Program-made: the position numbers and the translations under genes
Assembly: GCF_014654365.1 (NCBI RefSeq)
Contig: NZ_BNAY01000005.1
Coordinates: forward strand, 124,001 to 188,000
Direction of reading: 5' to 3'
Length of the DNA stretch: 64,000 nt
Source: Amycolatopsis oliviviridis
GTDB taxonomy: Bacteria > Actinomycetota > Actinomycetes > Mycobacteriales > Pseudonocardiaceae
Shown: one piece after another, positions 47,822 through 56,074 of the stretch
How the letters are laid out: every line of letters starts with the position of its first letter
Numbering within the stretch: the first letter of the stretch is position 1
The notes under the pieces: generated by a model
Databases searched by the model: none
What the model was told of the DNA's origin: nothing
Seen by the model: only the letters and a program-made list of their open reading frames with translations

Positions 47822-48558
47822 CCGCCGCCATCCGTTCGTCCAGCGTCGAACTCCGCGACATCCACGTCTCCTTCGGCACCCTCGAAGTGCTCAAGGGCGT
47901 GAACCTCAAGGTCGAAAAAGGCCGCACGACCTGCATCGTCGGGCCGTCGGGCTCCGGCAAGTCGACGCTGCTGCGCTGCGTGAACCGGCTGCAGGAACCC
48001 GACTCGGGCGACCTGCTGCTCGGCGGCGAGAGCGTCATCTCCTCCGACCCGGACGCGCTGCGCCAGCGGGTCGGGATGGTGTTCCAGCACTTCAACCTGT
48101 TCGGGCATCGCAGCGTGCTGGACAACATCACACTGCCGCTGCGCAGCGTGCGGAAACTCGGCAAGGAGGAGGCGGCCGAGATCGCGCACGCTCGCCTCGC
48201 CGAGGTCGGCCTCGCCGACAAGGCGCCGTACCGGCCGAGCGCGCTCTCCGGCGGGCAGCAGCAGCGGGTCGCGATCGCGCGGGCGCTCGCGATGGAGCCC
48301 GAGGTCATGCTGTTCGACGAGGCGACCAGCGCGCTGGACCCGGAGCTGGTCAAGGGCGTCCTCAACCTCATGGCCGGGCTGGCCGAGCGCGGCCTGACGC
48401 TGCTCGTGGTCACCCACGAGATGGGCTTCGCGCGCAGTGTTGCCGACGAGGTCGCGTTCATGGACGCCGGGAAGATCGTCGAACACGACGCTCCGGAGGC
48501 GATCTTCGACGCTCCGCAGAGCGAGCGGCTGCAGCGGTTCCTGTCGCAGGTGCTCTGA
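47818..48558 (+). CDS. Amino acid ABC transporter ATP-binding protein
   Basis: A 246-residue ATPase of the GlnQ/HisP type: Walker A GPSGSGKST, Q-loop VFQHFNLFGH, signature LSGGQQQRVAIARALAM, Walker B VMLFDEATSALD and switch VTHEMGFAR. It energises the permease. The start ATG overlaps the permease stop (ATGA). It ends the operon; several palindromes follow. Confidence 0.95.
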   Translation: MTAAIRSSSVELRDIHVSFGTLEVLKGVNLKVEKGRTTCIVGPSGSGKSTLLRCVNRLQEPDSGDLLLGGESVISSDPDALRQRVGMVFQHFNLFGHRSVLDNITLPLRSVRKLGKEEAAEIAHARLAEVGLADKAPYRPSALSGGQQQRVAIARALAMEPEVMLFDEATSALDPELVKGVLNLMAGLAERGLTLLVVTHEMGFARSVADEVAFMDAGKIVEHDAPEAIFDAPQSERLQRFLSQVL

Positions 48559-48581
48559 CGCCGGCCCGGTCCGGGACCAGC

Positions 48582-48603
48582 CGCGTTTAGTCCTCTGAAT
48601 GCG
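48582..48603 (+). repeat. 22-nt hairpin word, copy 3
   Basis: CGCGTTT, AGTCCTCT, GAATGCG. It differs from copy 1 at one base in the stem. It starts 24 nt after the ATPase stop. Confidence 0.75.
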
Positions 48604-48668
48604 GTGAGCGGGAAGCGCGCCACCGCACCGGGCCCACCTCGATCCGAGGCGATCCGGTGAGAAGCGGT

Positions 48669-48721
48669 GTTGTGAAAGCCACCTTCGCAACGTTGATGGT
48701 TGCAGAAGTGGCTTTCACAAC
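48669..48721. repeat. 53-nt hairpin, copy A
   Basis: Arms GTTGTGAAAGCCACCTTC... and ...GAAGTGGCTTTCACAAC pair around GCAACGTTGATGGTTGC. It is a direct near-duplicate of 48916-48968. Two adjacent base differences in the right arm slightly weaken its stem compared with copy B. Confidence 0.7.
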
Positions 48722-48766
48722 GCCTTCGGCAGGCCGCGCACCTGGCGAGCCGTGGTTCGGGGTGGT

Positions 48767-48788
48767 CGCATTTCGTCCCCTAAATGCG
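48767..48788 (+). repeat. 22-nt hairpin word, copy 4
   Basis: CGCATTT, CGTCCCCT, AAATGCG. The stem is fully paired and the loop has C for T at one place. It lies 9 nt before the 47-nt hairpin. Confidence 0.75.
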
Positions 48789-48797
48789 CCAATGCGC

Positions 48798-48844
48798 GTG
48801 AAGGCCCCCTTCACGCGGCTGAGCCGAGGGAAGGGGGCCTTCAC
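48798..48844. repeat. 47-nt hairpin, second copy
   Basis: GTGAAGGCCCCCTTC and GAAGGGGGCCTTCAC pair perfectly over 15 bp, with the same 17-nt loop sequence as the element at 17724-17770. Loop identity between copies 31 kb apart suggests recent copying rather than independent origin. Confidence 0.7.
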
Positions 48845-48915
48845 TACCTTCAGGGTAGGGAAGGAGGCCTTCGCTACATCACCGATGTGTCCGCGGCGAT
48901 ACCGAGGTCGGGCGT

Positions 48916-48968
48916 GTTGTGAAAGCCACCTTCGCAACGTTGATGGTTGCGAAAGTGGCTTTCACAAC
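48916..48968. repeat. 53-nt hairpin, copy B
   Basis: Same sequence as 48669-48721 apart from two bases. Here the right arm GAAAGTGGCTTTCACAAC restores better pairing with the left arm. The distance between copies is 247 bp. Confidence 0.7.
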
Positions 48969-49135
48969 ACCGGAACTGGACGACCGCGAGCAGTCTCGCG
49001 ATTCATGAGTGGCCCCGTCACCCACGCGCGGCTGCGGTGAGCTGGTGTCTCTGGGGCGAACGTGGCGACCTACACGGACCGGATCCGAGATCGACCATGG
49101 CCGGAATGCCGTAGGTGCCGACGCCGGTGACTCGC

Positions 49136-49141
49136 TAATCT
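49136..49141 (+). promoter_or_regulatory. TANNNT -10 hexamer, leaderless MOSC gene start candidate
   Basis: TAATCT lies 6 nt before ATG 49148. No Shine-Dalgarno sequence is seen. Confidence 0.45.
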
Positions 49142-49147
49142 GCGGCC

Positions 49148-50035
49148 ATGGCGAGAGTGGCGAAGCTGGTCTATTACCCGGTCAAGGGCTGCGCGGGGAC
49201 ATCGGTCGAAACGGCCGAAGTCACCCCGGCGGGCCTGCGGTTCGACCGTGCCTGGATGGTCGTGTCGCCCGAGGGCGAGTTCCGCAGCCAGCGGAAGCAT
49301 CCGGTGATGGCCTCGATCGGGGCGGAGGTGACCGACGGCGGCGCCCGCCTGCGGCTCACCGCCCCCGGCACGGAAGACCTGCTGGTCGAAACGGTCACGG
49401 AGGGGCCGCGGCATCCCGCGGCGACGTTCACCTGGCAGGGCAAGGGCGTCCACCAGGGTGACGAGGCCGCGGAGTGGTTCTCCGACGTCCTGGGCCTGCC
49501 GTCGGTGTTCGTCGGGCTCGCGCCGGAGCACGAGCGCGTCACCAACGGCGAGGTCCCGGGCACCGCGGCCTTCGCCGACGCGCACGCGATCCTGCTCACT
49601 TCCGAGTCCTCTTTGGACGGTCTGAACGAGCGCATCGCGTCACGCGGCGCCGAGGCCGTGCCGATGGACCGGTTCCGGCCCAACATCGTCGTTGCTGGCT
49701 GGCCGGAGCCGCATCGCGAGGACGACGTCCGTGCGCTCACCGTCGGCGGCCTGGACCTGGGGTACGCGAAGGTCTGCATCCGCTGCACGGTGCCGATGGT
49801 CGATCAGGAGACCGGCAAGAAGGCCGGTCCCGAGCCGATCCGGTCGCTCGCCGACTACCGGCGCGAACCCGAGGGCGGGGTCTCGTTCGGGATCAAGATG
49901 GCGGTGACCGGGCCGGGTCAGCTGGCCGTCGGCGACGAGGTGATCGTGCACTCCTGGGCGGGGCCCAGCCCGAGCACGGCGGACGCCGAGCCACCGTTCA
50001 CGGCGACCGCGAGCCGCCCCGCGGAATCGGTGTAG
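49148..50035 (+). CDS. MOSC domain protein with MOSC N-terminal barrel
   Basis: A 295-residue protein. The N-terminal beta-barrel domain starts RVAKLVYYPVKGCAGTSVET and holds LRFDRAWMVVSPEGEF. The C-terminal MOSC domain has RFRPNIVVAG and the conserved cysteine in YAKVCIRCTVPMVDQETG. Relatives include YcbX and the mitochondrial amidoxime reducing component, which bind molybdenum cofactor and reduce N-hydroxylated compounds. Its last 118 bases overlap the convergent gene. Confidence 0.9.
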   Translation: MARVAKLVYYPVKGCAGTSVETAEVTPAGLRFDRAWMVVSPEGEFRSQRKHPVMASIGAEVTDGGARLRLTAPGTEDLLVETVTEGPRHPAATFTWQGKGVHQGDEAAEWFSDVLGLPSVFVGLAPEHERVTNGEVPGTAAFADAHAILLTSESSLDGLNERIASRGAEAVPMDRFRPNIVVAGWPEPHREDDVRALTVGGLDLGYAKVCIRCTVPMVDQETGKKAGPEPIRSLADYRREPEGGVSFGIKMAVTGPGQLAVGDEVIVHSWAGPSPSTADAEPPFTATASRPAESV

Positions 50036-50724
50036 AGCACGTTCCAGCCCGGCGGCACCGTGCCGAAGGTGTCGCCGACCAGCGCTTTCACCAGGACGTG
50101 TTCGCTGCTGACCGAGACCGTGCCGGACAGCCCGGCCAGTTCGAGGTCGGCGGGGCTCGCGGCCAGCTGGACGTTGCCGAAGTGGTCGACCGTGAGCACT
50201 TCGGCCACCAGTTTGCCGGGGAACACCGCGACGAAAGGGTCCGGCAGGCGTACGAGGTCGTCGACCCGCGGCCCGAATTCCGCGGGGTCGGCGCCGAGCG
50301 CGAGATGCGCCGCGGCGGGGGCGAAGACGTCGCGACCGTGGAACGTCGACGACGTCACCGGAAGGCGGTACTGCGGGGCCGCGAGTTCGTACGCCGCTAT
50401 CACCCCGCTGAGTGTTTCGGCGGCGGGAATGAGGAGCCCGTTGTCCGGGCCGACGAGCGTTCCGCGTTCGGTGACCACCACGACGCCGCGCCGCGACGTG
50501 CCGACGCCGGGGTCGACGACGGCGAGATGGACGCCTTCCGGCAGATACGGCACGGTCTGGGCGAGCACCTCGGCGCCGGTCCTGACCTGCTGCGGAGGGA
50601 TCCCGTGGCTCACGTCGATCACCCGGACGGACGGCGCGATCCGCGCGATCACCCCGTGGCACGCGGCCACGAATCCGTCGCACAGCCCGTAGTCGGTCGT
50701 GAACGAAACGCAGTGGATCGGCAT
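49918..50724 (-). CDS. SAM hydrolase/adenosyltransferase, DUF62 family
   Basis: A 268-residue protein: CVSFTTDYGLCDGFVAACHG at the N-terminus, HLAVVDPGVGTSRRGVVV, GPDNGLLIPAAE and VDHFGNVQLAASPADLEL. This is the fold of fluorinase/chlorinase relatives; the DUF62 enzymes use water or hydroxide to convert S-adenosylmethionine to adenosine and methionine. The halogenase-specific loop cannot be judged here. It runs against the MOSC gene and its C-terminal 39 codons lie on the opposite strand of that gene. It is divergent from purC with only 35 bp between start codons. Confidence 0.88.
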   Translation of the reverse strand: MPIHCVSFTTDYGLCDGFVAACHGVIARIAPSVRVIDVSHGIPPQQVRTGAEVLAQTVPYLPEGVHLAVVDPGVGTSRRGVVVVTERGTLVGPDNGLLIPAAETLSGVIAAYELAAPQYRLPVTSSTFHGRDVFAPAAAHLALGADPAEFGPRVDDLVRLPDPFVAVFPGKLVAEVLTVDHFGNVQLAASPADLELAGLSGTVSVSSEHVLVKALVGDTFGTVPPGWNVLYTDSAGRLAVAVNGGSASAVLGLGPAQECTITSSPTAS

Positions 50725-50747
50725 GATCAGCCATCATCCTTGATCGC

Positions 50748-50753
50748 TAGGGT
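50748..50753 (+). promoter_or_regulatory. TANNNT -10 hexamer of purC, leaderless start candidate
   Basis: TAGGGT lies 6 nt before the GTG start of purC. There is no Shine-Dalgarno sequence in the 35-bp gap. Confidence 0.45.
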
Positions 50754-50759
50754 GCAGCC

Positions 50760-51641
50760 GTGACGACGCTCGAATACCCGAAGATCGCCGCCGGCAAGGT
50801 CCGCGAGCTCTACGCCGTCGATGACGAGCATCTGCTGCTCGTCACTTCGGACAGGATCTCCGCCTACGACGTCATCTTCAACACCCCCATCCCGGACAAG
50901 GGGCGGGTGCTCACCGCGATGAGCGTGTTCTGGTTCTCCCTGCTCTCCGATGTCCTCCCCAACCACCTGGTCTCCTACGACGACGAACGCATCCCCGCCG
51001 AGGTCCGCGGCCGTGCGCTGCTGGTGCGGCGGCTGGCGATGCTGCCCCTCGAAGCCGTCGCCCGCGGCTATCTCACCGGCACCGGCTACGCCGACTACCG
51101 CGCCACCGGCACGGTCTGCGGCGTCGAACTTCCGCCCGGCCTGACCGAGTCCTCCCGGCTCCCCGAACCGATCTTCACCCCCGCGACCAAGGCCGATCGC
51201 GGTTCGCACGATCAGAACATCGCGTTCTCCGACGTCGTCGGGCAGCTCGGCCGCGAGCGGGCGGAAGAGGTCCGCGAGGCGACGCTGGCGGTGTACCGCC
51301 GCGGCGCGGAGTTCGCCGCCGAACGCGGCATCCTGCTCGCGGACACGAAACTCGAGTTCGGCGTCGATCCCGACGGGAACCTCGTGCTCGCCGACGAGGT
51401 CCTGACCCCGGATTCTTCGCGTTACTGGCCGGCGGCCGGGCGCACCCCGGACAGCCCGCTCCCGTCGTTCGACAAGCAGCCGCTGCGCGACTGGCTGACC
51501 GGTCCCGCGTCGGGCTGGCACCGGCTGGAGAGACCGGAGCCACCACCGCTGCCCGACGAGATCGTCGCCGCCACCAGGGCGAGGTACATCGACGCCTACG
51601 AACGCATTACCGGCTGTTCACTCGACGACTGGCCCACCTGA
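50760..51641 (+). CDS. purC: Phosphoribosylaminoimidazole-succinocarboxamide synthase
   Basis: A 293-residue SAICAR synthetase of normal length. Seen are [20 protein letters not shown] then [58 protein letters not shown] and [11 protein letters not shown]. It joins CAIR with aspartate using ATP. GTG 50760 gives [17 protein letters not shown], the conserved start. Probably leaderless, like purB and purD. Confidence 0.96.
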   Translation: MTTLEYPKIAAGKVRELYAVDDEHLLLVTSDRISAYDVIFNTPIPDKGRVLTAMSVFWFSLLSDVLPNHLVSYDDERIPAEVRGRALLVRRLAMLPLEAVARGYLTGTGYADYRATGTVCGVELPPGLTESSRLPEPIFTPATKADRGSHDQNIAFSDVVGQLGRERAEEVREATLAVYRRGAEFAAERGILLADTKLEFGVDPDGNLVLADEVLTPDSSRYWPAAGRTPDSPLPSFDKQPLRDWLTGPASGWHRLERPEPPPLPDEIVAATRARYIDAYERITGCSLDDWPT

Positions 51642-51704
51642 TTCGCCCGGCTGACCTGCGGCGTTCACTCCGTCGTCAGTCCGGCGCAAGGCCGATCTGT
51701 CCCA

Positions 51705-52421
51705 ATGGGGAACGTGGACGCACGTTTGCTGGTTTCCCTGTCCGGCGTGACCACCCGGACGTTGCACCGCTGTGCCGACCTCGCGGCCGAGCTCGACCGG
51801 CGCAAGGTCCCGTTGTCCGTGCTCTACGCCGCCCGGACCGGCGAGGGACCGGTGACCGAGTGGGTCCGGACCCGCCGCGCGCACGGCGACTCCGTCCTCC
51901 TGCACGGTTACGACCACCGGATCACCCCCACCCACCGCGCCGTCCAGCTGGGCAAACGCGCGGAGTTCGCGGCTCTCCCCGCGCACGAGGCGCGGCTGCG
52001 GCTGATCGCGGCGAAGGCGGCGCTCGACGCCAACGGCATGGCCGTCGACGGCTTCGCGCCGCCGCGCTGGATCGCGTCGGAGGGCACCGTGCAGGCCCTG
52101 CGCGAGCACGGGTTCAGGCTGTGCGCGGACCTGGTCTCGGTGCGGGACCTGGTGTCCGGCGAGGTTCAGCGCGCCAGGGTGCAGGAGTTCGGCGGCCCGT
52201 CGCACCGGACGGAGACCGTCCGGTGCTTCGCGCTGGTGCTGGCCGCCGCCAGGGCCGCGCGCCGCGGCGGGCTCGTGCGGCTCGGCATCGACGCCGCCGA
52301 CCTCGCCCGGCCGGGGCTGCGGCAGGCGTTCCTCGACGCCGTCGACGTTTCGCTGGAGAACCGCGCCTTCGGGACCACCTACGGCTCGCTCTCCCGGCCG
52401 AAGTCGCTGCAACTAGATTGA
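51705..52421 (+). CDS. DUF2334 polysaccharide deacetylase-like protein
   Basis: A 238-residue protein with a deacetylase-like barrel: LLVSLSGVTTRTLHRCADLA, GDSVLLHGYDHRITP (a HGYDH metal-site-like motif), GFAPPRWIASEGTVQALREH and CADLVSVRDLV. The classical NodB Asp-Asp pair is not obvious; the first motif has SLSGV in its place. It has no signal peptide, so a cytoplasmic role is likely. The substrate is unknown. It is followed 4 nt later by a TetR gene. Confidence 0.75.
   Translation: MGNVDARLLVSLSGVTTRTLHRCADLAAELDRRKVPLSVLYAARTGEGPVTEWVRTRRAHGDSVLLHGYDHRITPTHRAVQLGKRAEFAALPAHEARLRLIAAKAALDANGMAVDGFAPPRWIASEGTVQALREHGFRLCADLVSVRDLVSGEVQRARVQEFGGPSHRTETVRCFALVLAAARAARRGGLVRLGIDAADLARPGLRQAFLDAVDVSLENRAFGTTYGSLSRPKSLQLD
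52414..52419 (+). promoter_or_regulatory. TANNNT -10 hexamer, leaderless TetR start candidate
   Basis: TAGATT lies 6 nt before ATG 52426 and overlaps the end of the upstream gene (LQLD, then TGA). Confidence 0.4.
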
Positions 52422-52425
52422 CGGG

Positions 52426-53172
52426 ATGACCGACGACGCCGACCGGGGTGACGCACAGGCGACGTTGCTGCGGCTCTGGCGCCGGTCGGAACGCGCGACG
52501 CGCGGCAGGCCGTCGGTGCTCGACATCGACAGCGTCGTGGCGGCCGCGGTGGCCCTCGCCGATCGCGAAGGCGTCGCGAACGTGACGCTGGCGAACGTGG
52601 CGAAGGACCTGGGCGTCACGAAGATGTCGCTGTACCGCCACATCGGTTCCAAACCGGAACTGCTGGAGCTGATGGCCGACTTCGCCGTCGGCGATCCGCC
52701 CGAGGTGGAGTCCACGGGCGACTGGCGGGCCGAGCTGACCACGTTGGCCGAGGCCAACCGCGCGGTGCTGATGAGCCATCCGTGGCTGGTCGAGCTGCCG
52801 TTGTCCGGTCCGCCCGCCGGCCCGCACGCGGTCGCCTGGATGGACGCGATCCTGCGCACGCTGCGCGAAACCGGTCTCGACTGGGGCACCAAGGGCGGGG
52901 TCCTGGTGCTGGTCAGCGGCTATGTCCGCCTCGCGTGCGCGCAGGCCATCCAGCTCGCCGAAGGCAGGAAGGGCAGCGGGCTGAGCCAGGCGCAGGCCGA
53001 AAAAGCCTATGGCCAGGGGCTCGCGGAGCTGATCGACCCGGAGCGCTTCCCCGACGCGGTGGGCTTCCTGACCTCCGGGCTGGGCGCGCCCGACCAGGCC
53101 GAAGACCCCGACTTCGGCTTCGGCCTCGACGTCGTCCTCAACGGCGTCGCCGCCCTCATCGACGCGAACTGA
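52426..53172 (+). CDS. TetR-family regulator with TetR_C-like ligand domain
   Basis: A 248-residue regulator. After about 30 N-terminal residues comes the helix-turn-helix (SVVAAAVALADREGVANVTL, ANVAKDLGVTKMSLYRHI, GSKPELLELMADFAVG). The C-terminal part resembles the tetracycline repressor-type domain (RAVLMSHPWLVELPLSGPPA). A 14-bp perfect palindrome lies just downstream, in front of the DUF418 gene, the likely target. Confidence 0.88.
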   Translation: MTDDADRGDAQATLLRLWRRSERATRGRPSVLDIDSVVAAAVALADREGVANVTLANVAKDLGVTKMSLYRHIGSKPELLELMADFAVGDPPEVESTGDWRAELTTLAEANRAVLMSHPWLVELPLSGPPAGPHAVAWMDAILRTLRETGLDWGTKGGVLVLVSGYVRLACAQAIQLAEGRKGSGLSQAQAEKAYGQGLAELIDPERFPDAVGFLTSGLGAPDQAEDPDFGFGLDVVLNGVAALIDAN

Positions 53173-53203
53173 CGACCCTCGTCCCGTCTTTAATATCCTT
53201 CGG

Positions 53204-53217
53204 ACACTAATTAGTGT
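53204..53217. promoter_or_regulatory. Perfect 14-bp palindrome, likely TetR operator
   Basis: ACACTAATTAGTGT is fully self-complementary and AT-rich in a GC-rich context. A further half-site GGATACTAA follows at about 53223. It lies 35 bp before the DUF418 start and 32 bp after the TetR stop, so it is a candidate operator for that regulator. Confidence 0.55.
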
Positions 53218-53251
53218 ACGTTGGATACTAAAGGTGTTCGAAGGGGGAACA

Positions 53252-54403
53252 ATGAAGTCGTTGCCGACCAGCGAGCGGGTGCTCGCACCGGATCTGGCCA
53301 GGGGTTTCGCGCTGTTGCTGGTCGCGCTGGCGCATACCGCGAGCATCTTCCTGGGGAACTCGCCGGGAGTCGATCAGACGCCGCACGGCCTGGAACGGCC
53401 GTACTTCGTGCTGCTGTTCGTCTTCGTGCACGCGTGCGCGCTGCCGCTGTTCGGCATGATGCTCGGCTACGGCATGGTGCAGTTCGCGGACCGCCAGCAG
53501 GCGTTGGGAGAGTCGTGGCCCCGGACGCGAGGTGTCCTGCTTCGGCGGCACGCGTGGCTGCTGGTCTTCGGCGCCGTCGATGGAGTGCTGTTCTTCTCCG
53601 GTGACGTGCTCGGCGCGTATGGCGTCATCGGTGTCGTGGTCACCCTGCTGCTCCTGCGACGCGGCAAGGGCTTCTACCGGCTCCCGGGCCTTTATCTGAT
53701 TTTCGCCCTCTGCTACCTCGCCGTGCTGATGTACCTGGTGCTCAGCGGGAACGCCGGGAGCGCCCCGGTCCCGTCTCCCGAGGACGCGTCCTCGCTGGCA
53801 CCGACGTACATCGACGCCCTGCAGGGGCGCCTCGTGGAATGGCCGTCCATCACGCTGGTCCTGCTGCCGTCGATCCTCTTCGTCTGGGTGGGTGCCTGGG
53901 CCGCGAAGAAGCGCCTGCTGGAGGAGTCGAACCGGAAGGTCCTCCTCGTCGGCGTGTTCGGCGGATTCGGTGTCGCGATCGCGGGCGCCCTGCCGATGGG
54001 CCTCTTCGCCGGCGACTACCTCGGGTTCGACGCCGAGACCGCCGGGTTCGCCAAGACGCTGTACGAGGGAGCGGGCGTGTTCGGCGCGATCGGCTACCTC
54101 AGCCTGTTCGGCCTCATCGGCATGGCCGTCGGCAAGAAGCGCCGTGGCCTCGTCGTCACCGCGATCTCCGCCCTCGGGCAGCGCACGCTGAGCGCGTACC
54201 TGTTCCAGTCGGTGGCGTGGCTGATCCTGGCGCCGCCGTTCATGCTGGGCCTGGGCGGCCAGGCGAAGGACCCGACGTTCGTGGCGGCCGCCTGCGGACT
54301 CGGCGTGTGGCTGCTTTCGGTCGTCGTCGCGTACTGGATGCACCGGAAGGGTTACCGGGGCCCCGCGGAGATCCTGGTGCGGAAACTCGCCTATCGGAGC
54401 TAA
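53252..54403 (+). CDS. DUF418 membrane protein
   Basis: A 383-residue protein with about ten helices. It opens ERVLAPDLARGFALLLVALA, typical of DUF418 proteins, and includes CALPLFGMMLGYGMVQFADR and a C-terminal block with ISALGQRTLSAYLFQSVAW. DUF418 is related to membrane acyltransferase-3 proteins; the reaction is unknown. ATG 53252 has AAGGGGGA 6 nt upstream. Expression is probably controlled by the upstream TetR. Confidence 0.9.
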   Translation: MKSLPTSERVLAPDLARGFALLLVALAHTASIFLGNSPGVDQTPHGLERPYFVLLFVFVHACALPLFGMMLGYGMVQFADRQQALGESWPRTRGVLLRRHAWLLVFGAVDGVLFFSGDVLGAYGVIGVVVTLLLLRRGKGFYRLPGLYLIFALCYLAVLMYLVLSGNAGSAPVPSPEDASSLAPTYIDALQGRLVEWPSITLVLLPSILFVWVGAWAAKKRLLEESNRKVLLVGVFGGFGVAIAGALPMGLFAGDYLGFDAETAGFAKTLYEGAGVFGAIGYLSLFGLIGMAVGKKRRGLVVTAISALGQRTLSAYLFQSVAWLILAPPFMLGLGGQAKDPTFVAAACGLGVWLLSVVVAYWMHRKGYRGPAEILVRKLAYRS

Positions 54404-55035
54404 AGCTTCACCGGCTCCCCGACATCGAGCACCTTCACCTCGGTGCCTTCCGGCGCGAGGTTGGCGAACAGGCCGTAGTGCATCTGCGGCCGCGCGAGGA
54501 CGGCTTCGTGGATCGGGACGGCGAGGCGCGGCGAAACGGCGCGCAGGTAGTCGACGGCTTCGCCCGCCTTGAGCCACGGGGCGCCGGTGGGCAGGCCGAG
54601 GACGTCGATCTTCTGTTCCGGCACGAAGAACGAGTCGCCCGGGTGGTAGAAGGCGCCGTGGTCGACGATGTAGCCGACGTTCGGGATGGCCGGGATGTCC
54701 TCGTGGATCACGGCGTGCTCGCCGCCGACGACGTTGACGCCGCTGGAGCCGATGTCGAAGGCGTCGCCGGGGTTCGCGACCTGGAACTCGGCGCCGATCT
54801 TCCGCACGGCTTCGGCGGAACCCGGGTCGACGATCAGCCGGGCGCCCGGGTTCGCCTCCAGCAACGTGGGCAGCCTGTCCGCGTCGAGGTGGTCGAAATG
54901 CTGGTGGGTGATCAGGATGGCGTCCAGCTCGCGTTCGGCTTCGAACCCCACCGAGAAGGTGCCGGGGTCGATCAGGATCCGCGCGCCCTCGGTCTCCAGA
55001 AGTGTGCAAGCGTGTCCAAAATGGACAATACGCAT
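54400..55035 (-). CDS. Metallo-beta-lactamase fold hydrolase, UlaG-like
   Basis: A 211-residue MBL-fold protein. Metal site motifs are THQHFDHLD (HxHxDH), a later GGEHAVIHED and AFYHPGDSFF with a conserved His-Asp pair. The start is MRIVHFGHACTLLETEGARI. The fold hydrolyses lactones, phosphodiesters or similar bonds; the substrate is unknown. GAAGGAGA precedes ATG 55035. Its end overlaps the DUF418 stop by 4 bp. Confidence 0.9.
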   Translation of the reverse strand: MRIVHFGHACTLLETEGARILIDPGTFSVGFEAERELDAILITHQHFDHLDADRLPTLLEANPGARLIVDPGSAEAVRKIGAEFQVANPGDAFDIGSSGVNVVGGEHAVIHEDIPAIPNVGYIVDHGAFYHPGDSFFVPEQKIDVLGLPTGAPWLKAGEAVDYLRAVSPRLAVPIHEAVLARPQMHYGLFANLAPEGTEVKVLDVGEPVKL

Positions 55036-55068
55036 CGGTGTTCTCCTTCGCGGTAGGTCGTTTCCACA

Positions 55069-56013
55069 CTATGCCCGGAGCAGGGCGTCGCCAAGTTCGG
55101 TGCGCAGGTACCGCACTTCGCGGCCGCGTCGCCGCGTGTCGAGCAGGCCCGCCGCGCGCATCGCGGTCAGATGCTGTGAGACCGTCGGCGCGGAGAAGCC
55201 CAGCCTGCGGGCCAGTTCGGTGGTGCTCGCGGGCTCATTGAGCGTCGCGAGCAGCGCGGCTTTCGTCCGGCCGAGCACTCCCGCGAGCGCGCCGGGCGGG
55301 CGTTCGGGATCCGACCAGAGTTCGGCGACCCCGCGGGCCGGGTAGAGCAGCGAAGGCTGCCACGGCTCCATCGTGATCACCCCGACCGACGGCCAGGCGA
55401 AGACCCCGGGGATCAACAGCAGCCCGCGGCGATCGAGGTGGACGCGTCCGCGCTCCTTCATTTCGATCACCAGGACGTCGTCGACGAGCCGCACACGCGG
55501 GTGGATGTCCTCCAGCACCAGCGCGATGCCGCCCGCGGCCAGGCGGCGTGAGCGTTCCTCGATGTCGGCGACGAGGAAGCGGCGCATCCGCGGCCAGTGC
55601 GGTTCGACCAGCTCGGTCCAGGCGATCTCCATCTGCTCGGCGAGCAGATCCCGCGCCACGGCCGGGTCTTCGGGCAGTCCGCTCAGGTCCGCGTCCACTT
55701 TGGACAATTCGCGGGCGACCTGGTCCGCAGGCGTGCGGCGGATTTCGGCGAGCTGGGCGGACGCGGTGGTCTCCGGTCCGCTCGGCGGCGGGCTGAGGAA
55801 GTCGGTGATGTAGTGCCGCGCGCTCATCACCCTGGCGAAATCGCCGATGGGGAGGCCCGGCAGTTTCGCGGCGGCCTCGCGCAGCCACGGCAGATGACTC
55901 GGATGCCCGCGCCGTCCGAGCAGGGTCTGCAGCGCGCCCATGGTCTCGTCGAGCGGCGAGATGCCGAAGCGCACGCGGTGGGCGCTCTCGGCGGTCAGGA
56001 CCAGTTCGAGCAT
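55069..56013 (-). CDS. ArsR-like winged-helix regulator with long N-terminal domain
   Basis: A 314-residue protein. The first 240 residues are a poorly known domain (DUF5937-like) with ESAHRVRFGISPLDETMGAL and an acidic middle part. The C-terminal 70 residues are an ArsR winged helix: KAALLATLNEPASTTELARR, LGFSAPTVSQHLTAMRAAGL, then wing residues TRRRGREVRYLR. No cysteine metal site is visible. It is divergent from an MFS carrier gene, with a dyad overlapping its own promoter, so it probably represses both. Confidence 0.85.
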   Translation of the reverse strand: MLELVLTAESAHRVRFGISPLDETMGALQTLLGRRGHPSHLPWLREAAAKLPGLPIGDFARVMSARHYITDFLSPPPSGPETTASAQLAEIRRTPADQVARELSKVDADLSGLPEDPAVARDLLAEQMEIAWTELVEPHWPRMRRFLVADIEERSRRLAAGGIALVLEDIHPRVRLVDDVLVIEMKERGRVHLDRRGLLLIPGVFAWPSVGVITMEPWQPSLLYPARGVAELWSDPERPPGALAGVLGRTKAALLATLNEPASTTELARRLGFSAPTVSQHLTAMRAAGLLDTRRRGREVRYLRTELGDALLRA

Positions 56014-56015
56014 CC

Positions 56016-56035
56016 GATTAGGCTATTCCCTAATC
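56016..56035. promoter_or_regulatory. Operator dyad overlapping a leaderless -10 element
   Basis: GATTAGG-CTATTC-CCTAATC is a perfect 7-bp inverted repeat. On the minus strand TAGCCT (56020-56025) lies 6 nt before the ATG of the ArsR-like gene, so the dyad covers the -10 of a leaderless promoter. The MFS gene starts 40 bp further right. Autoregulation and control of the carrier are likely. Confidence 0.6.
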
Positions 56036-56074
56036 AATGGTCCGGCCAGGGTCCCTACGGCAGCGTCCACCGGT

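Larger units (their letters stand above)
48559..49147. other. Gene-free palindrome cluster
   Basis: The 589 bases contain no credible gene. They hold two copies of the 22-nt word, two nearly identical 53-nt hairpins in direct orientation, the 47-nt hairpin also found at 17724, and an imperfect one around 48846-48880 (GTAGGGAAGGAGGCCTTCGCTAC). The right part (48970-49130) shows nothing beyond the promoter of the next gene. Confidence 0.7.

Noticed and set aside
48669-48968. Possible CRISPR-like array from repeated 53-nt units
   Set aside because: Only two copies, 247 bp apart, with other palindromes between. No regular spacing, no unique spacers of equal size and no cas genes.
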